From positions 56,375,228-56,439,227 of the forward strand of contig OX235275.1 of assembly GCA_944472155.2 (NCBI GenBank): a DNA stretch of 64,000 nucleotides, in the 5' to 3' direction. Position numbers and translations under genes: made by a program. How positions within the stretch are numbered: the first letter of the stretch is position 1; the number at the start of each line of letters is the position of its first letter. Below, piece by piece: positions 61,336-64,000 of this stretch. Source of the DNA: Trichobilharzia szidati. Taxonomy: Eukaryota > Platyhelminthes > Trematoda > Strigeidida > Schistosomatidae. Under the pieces are notes generated by a model. It did no database searches. It was not told the origin of the DNA and saw nothing but the letters and a program-made list of their open reading frames with translations.

Positions 61336-62106
61336 CTATAGATCATTATTTATGAAATAATAAAAAGAGGGGCAAAAGAAGAATGGTAAGTGAATTGAGT
61401 AAAGAATCAGAGAAAAACCTACAGAAAAAAAGTAGTAACGATGGGTCCCATCGATTGTATCAGAGGTGGAGCTGTGACTCATCGGTTTACATTGCTCGAC
61501 TTCCAATTCAGTAAGTCAAGGGGTTTCAAACCCGCTTCAGTTACTGAGGAAGTTTGTACAGTTAGGTAGCACCATTAACCTCCCCTAACATCACACACAC
61601 AATAAGTGTGGCTCGTCACCAACTCCATGGAGTTGTATGAGAGCCTACATAGACTAAGTAAGGTAGAACGACACTTGAACAATAGACAGGTCAACTGATA
61701 GTCAAGTGTATGTATCAATCGATTACATATCGTGCACAGTCAAAAGCAATCCAGTGATTTACATCCCCCGTGCATTCTCACAGAATTGAGCACTCAAACA
61801 ATCAGAGGATAACTACCCGCGATATGATGACTTCAGCTTGTGAAAGCTTACATCTTTCTGATATTCCATATATAACAATACATATGTTTCAGTAGGAGGA
61901 AAACAAGATGATGAGAGTGACAGGGATAAGGGAGGATGGTGATCAGGAGGGCTGCGTGTGCTTTTGGCAATGTGTGGGCGGTTGTTACCTACCGGCGGGG
62001 AAGTTGATTTATTCTTCGGGTACCTGAAACAGAAAGAGAGTTAGTGTTGCCTGACAGCAGAGCCCAGGGAACATCTGTTTGAGGCCAGTCACACACGGTC
62101 TGTTTG
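61336..62106. other. Intron upstream of exon A, no further exon found
   Basis: I looked for the preceding LRR exon (ending phase 2) and found none. A 31-nt AG/GT-bounded stretch near 61987-62017 is discussed under rejected items. Confidence 0.35.
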
Positions 62107-62410
62107 TGTGGTGAGAGCTGGCTGCTAGCCAAAGTTGGTAGACAGTAATTGACGTCAATGTTTATGTCCCCAATATTGGTGGTGAGAAAATGAGAACAAA
62201 GGCTTTGCGTAGGCGGATACAGTTAGCATATGGATGATCTGACACAGCCACAAAGAGATGCAAGGTCAACTTCCTGTGAGAAACAACCAATCAAAAGACT
62301 GTATTTTCTGCTAACAATAATCTATAATAATGTACATTAAAATCTATAAATATGTGTTGATTTTCCTTAATAAACGATCTGTTGCCTGGTCCTTGTCTTC
62401 TGTTGTTACA
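62107..62410 (+). mobile_element. Solo LTR, short subfamily (copy 9) with TSD
   Basis: TGTGGTGAGAGCTGGC ... TCTGTTGTTACA, flanked by TTTG at 62103-62106 and 62411-62414. TATAAATAT near 62346 and AATAAA near 62369. Nearly identical to copy 8. Confidence 0.85.
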
Positions 62411-62869
62411 TTTGAACTGGCTTTCTAGTTTAGTTTCGTATTGGTAACTTACTGCCGGTTACGGAACACCGTAGGTGGGGTAAGTAGGGATATACAATTT
62501 TTGGGGTCGACTTTTTCTAACCCCTCTCTCTCCAGAGTGGAGAGACAGCATATGTGGCTGGCACGCTGGTCATATAAGGGACACACCTTAATACTGCTGC
62601 TACATCCCTGTTCCTCAGCAGTACGACTTTGCCCACAGACTCCCAGCATAGTGTGAAAAATAAAATCCTACACTATGCTGGTAACTGGTTTTAGTCCAAT
62701 CACTATCCTCACAATCTTCCTGGTACGGTAAGACCTGCAGGAACAATAGTTCTAGACAGTGTAGCTTGTTGGGTCATTGCGATATACAAGCCCGACCGCA
62801 ACGTCAAAGTAGCAGTTATCGGTCGGGTGTGTTTCAGTAGGCAATAGCTGGATATCAAGGTTGATCACG
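62411..62869. other. No gene seen; possible LINE 5' region
   Basis: Less AT-rich with GGACACACC and CCCGACCGCAACG stretches. Could be a LINE 5' region, but I see no match within the window. Confidence 0.25.
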
Positions 62870-63067
62870 AATTGACTTCCAGTTAGGGAAACATTATAAA
62901 CCAGCAGGGAGTACTGGATAGCTATTTCGCCCTTGTTTGAGACTCTTCAACAGTACGTACCTAGGACCCTAGCACGAGGAAGGGCAGTCGGCCTTCAACG
63001 TTTTCCGAAACTTAAATTAATTCAATGATCAATCTTAAAATCAATCAAATGCCTGCAAACTCAACAC
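62870..63067 (-). mobile_element. SINE H2 fragment (minus)
   Basis: Complement of GTACTG...AGAGTCTCAAACAAGGGCGAAATAG; joins LINE B directly at 63068. Confidence 0.5.
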
Positions 63068-64000
63068 TAGGCAACCCTCTAGACTCATCAGGGAAACGGG
63101 TGGGAGAAGGCAAATCATAAGTGAGACTATTTGTGAGAAAAATGGCTCCTTAATTAGCTACCAGGATAGACGCCTCGAACGCTGGAAAGAACACTTCGAG
63201 GAACAGTTTAACTTGCCTACAGCCACACTGAGCCTCCCCGTCATCCAGCACACACCCGAATGGGACATAGACACTGGCCCGCCATCTGTAAGTGAGGTCA
63301 CCAAAGCAATCTGTAATTTGAAACGAGGCAAAGCGGCAGGACCCGATGGAATTATTCCGGAGGTGTTTAAATATGGGGGTGACATACTAGTATATGCTTT
63401 AACTAAGGTACTAGGCAACGTCTGGGAATCAGAGACGGTTCCATCAGACTGGGGTAAGTCACTCATTATACCAGTATTCAAGAAGGGAGACAAGTCCTCA
63501 TGTGATAATCATAGAGGAATCAGCCTAACGAACATAGTCTCTAAAATCCTAGGCTCAGTAATCATGAACAGACTAAGACGAACTCGGAAGGAACAAACGA
63601 GGGAAAATCAAGCGGGCTTTAGGCCAGGTAGAGGGTGCATAGATCATATCTTCACTCTCCGACAGATCCTAGAACATAGACACACTTCTAGGCGTCCAAC
63701 AATTGCTATATTTCTTGACTTGAAGGCGGCCTTCGACTCCGTGGATCGAGAGGTACTATGGCAATGTTTGACTGTGAAGGGAGTGCCAAGAAAGTACATT
63801 GCACTAATCAAGGCACTCTACTCAAACTCACGTAACTGTGTAAGGGCTTATGGGGAATTGTCATCTGAATTGATAACAACCAGTGGTGTCCGTCAAGGAT
63901 GTCCACTTTCCCCATTTCTGTTTAACTTCATCATAGATATGCTAATGGAAGTATCCTTAACTGAACTTAACGACTTAGGAATCGACTTGCTACCAGGGAA
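63068..64000 (+). CDS. LINE B (SR2-like RTE) reverse transcriptase, open frame to the window end
   Basis: From about 63081 one plus-strand frame stays open for more than 300 codons and runs out of the window. Order: RRLERWKEHFEEQFNLP (linker before the RT), VTKAICNLKRGKAAGPDGI, DNHRGISLTNIVSKILG, ENQAGFRPGRGCIDHIFTLR, AIFLDLKAAFDSVDREVLW (motif A, Asp kept), TTSGVRQGCPLSPFLFNFII (motif B). The YADD motif C would follow just past 64000, as seen in the 34165 copy. The 5' endonuclease is missing because the copy joins an H2 SINE at 63068. No premature stop inside the window, so it is the youngest B copy here. Confidence 0.85.

Noticed and set aside
61987..62017. A 31-nt stretch on the minus strand bounded by CTGTTTCAG and GTAGGT, in the right phase to precede exon A.
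   Set aside because: The peptide (TRRINQLPR) does not give the LxxLxL pattern needed before YNQLKKLP. A chance AG/GT pair is more likely.
1..64000. CRISPR arrays, operons, riboswitches, rRNA or phage genes.
   Set aside because: None seen; short direct repeats here are microsatellites or mobile-element ends in a eukaryotic intron.

Overview
This window looks like euchromatin of a blood fluke (genus Schistosoma; species not resolvable by eye). Three things point there: AT-rich intron sequence; dense nesting of RTE/SR2-like LINEs, Penelope-like elements (PLEs) and a Merlin transposon; and tRNA-headed SINEs carrying hammerhead-ribozyme cores like the schistosome Sm-alpha family. No bacterial-type gene, operon, CRISPR array or rRNA is present. 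All family names come from reading motifs, not from a database search.

The only host gene I can support is on the minus strand and spans nearly the whole window. It is an orthologue of leucine-rich-repeat protein LRRC40. I find seven internal exons with AG/GT borders and matching phases, in transcription order 61335-61206, 45253-45133, 31168-31011, 27718-27546, 12369-12279, 8819-8362 and 672-562. They join into 413 codons without a stop. Exons make up about 1.9% of the window and introns are 3.3 to 16 kb. The first and last exons lie outside.

The introns are mostly mobile-element debris. LINE family A (C-terminal '[10 protein letters not shown]' region, AAT-rich 3' tail) and LINE family B (SR2-like, C-terminal '[17 protein letters not shown]', 3' tail of TGAC/CAGA repeats) occur many times. 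One B copy stays open from 63068 past the right edge. PLE fragments fall into at least four families (P1-P4, plus a P1-like variant P5), often flanked by inverted terminal repeats. Nine solo LTRs of one family (LTR-A; three with perfect 4-bp target duplications) are scattered about, along with a deletion-derived LTR-B element. A Merlin element (15993-17142) and a Merlin-like MITE containing degenerate telomere-type repeats (28509-29246) are also present.

SINEs fall into four groups. S1 is a tRNA-like head joined to either of two tails, one of which matches the LINE A 3' end. H1 is Sm-alpha-like and occurs twice as the same inverted composite. H2 is a second hammerhead-bearing family with many copies. 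SINE-3 is a further tRNA-like repeat. Nothing here is a clearly new multi-gene system. The points most worth checking are the inverted H1 composite, the H2 hammerheads, the SINE/LINE tail match, the repeated inverted-terminal PLE architecture and the LINE insertion about 10 bp from an LRRC40 splice donor.
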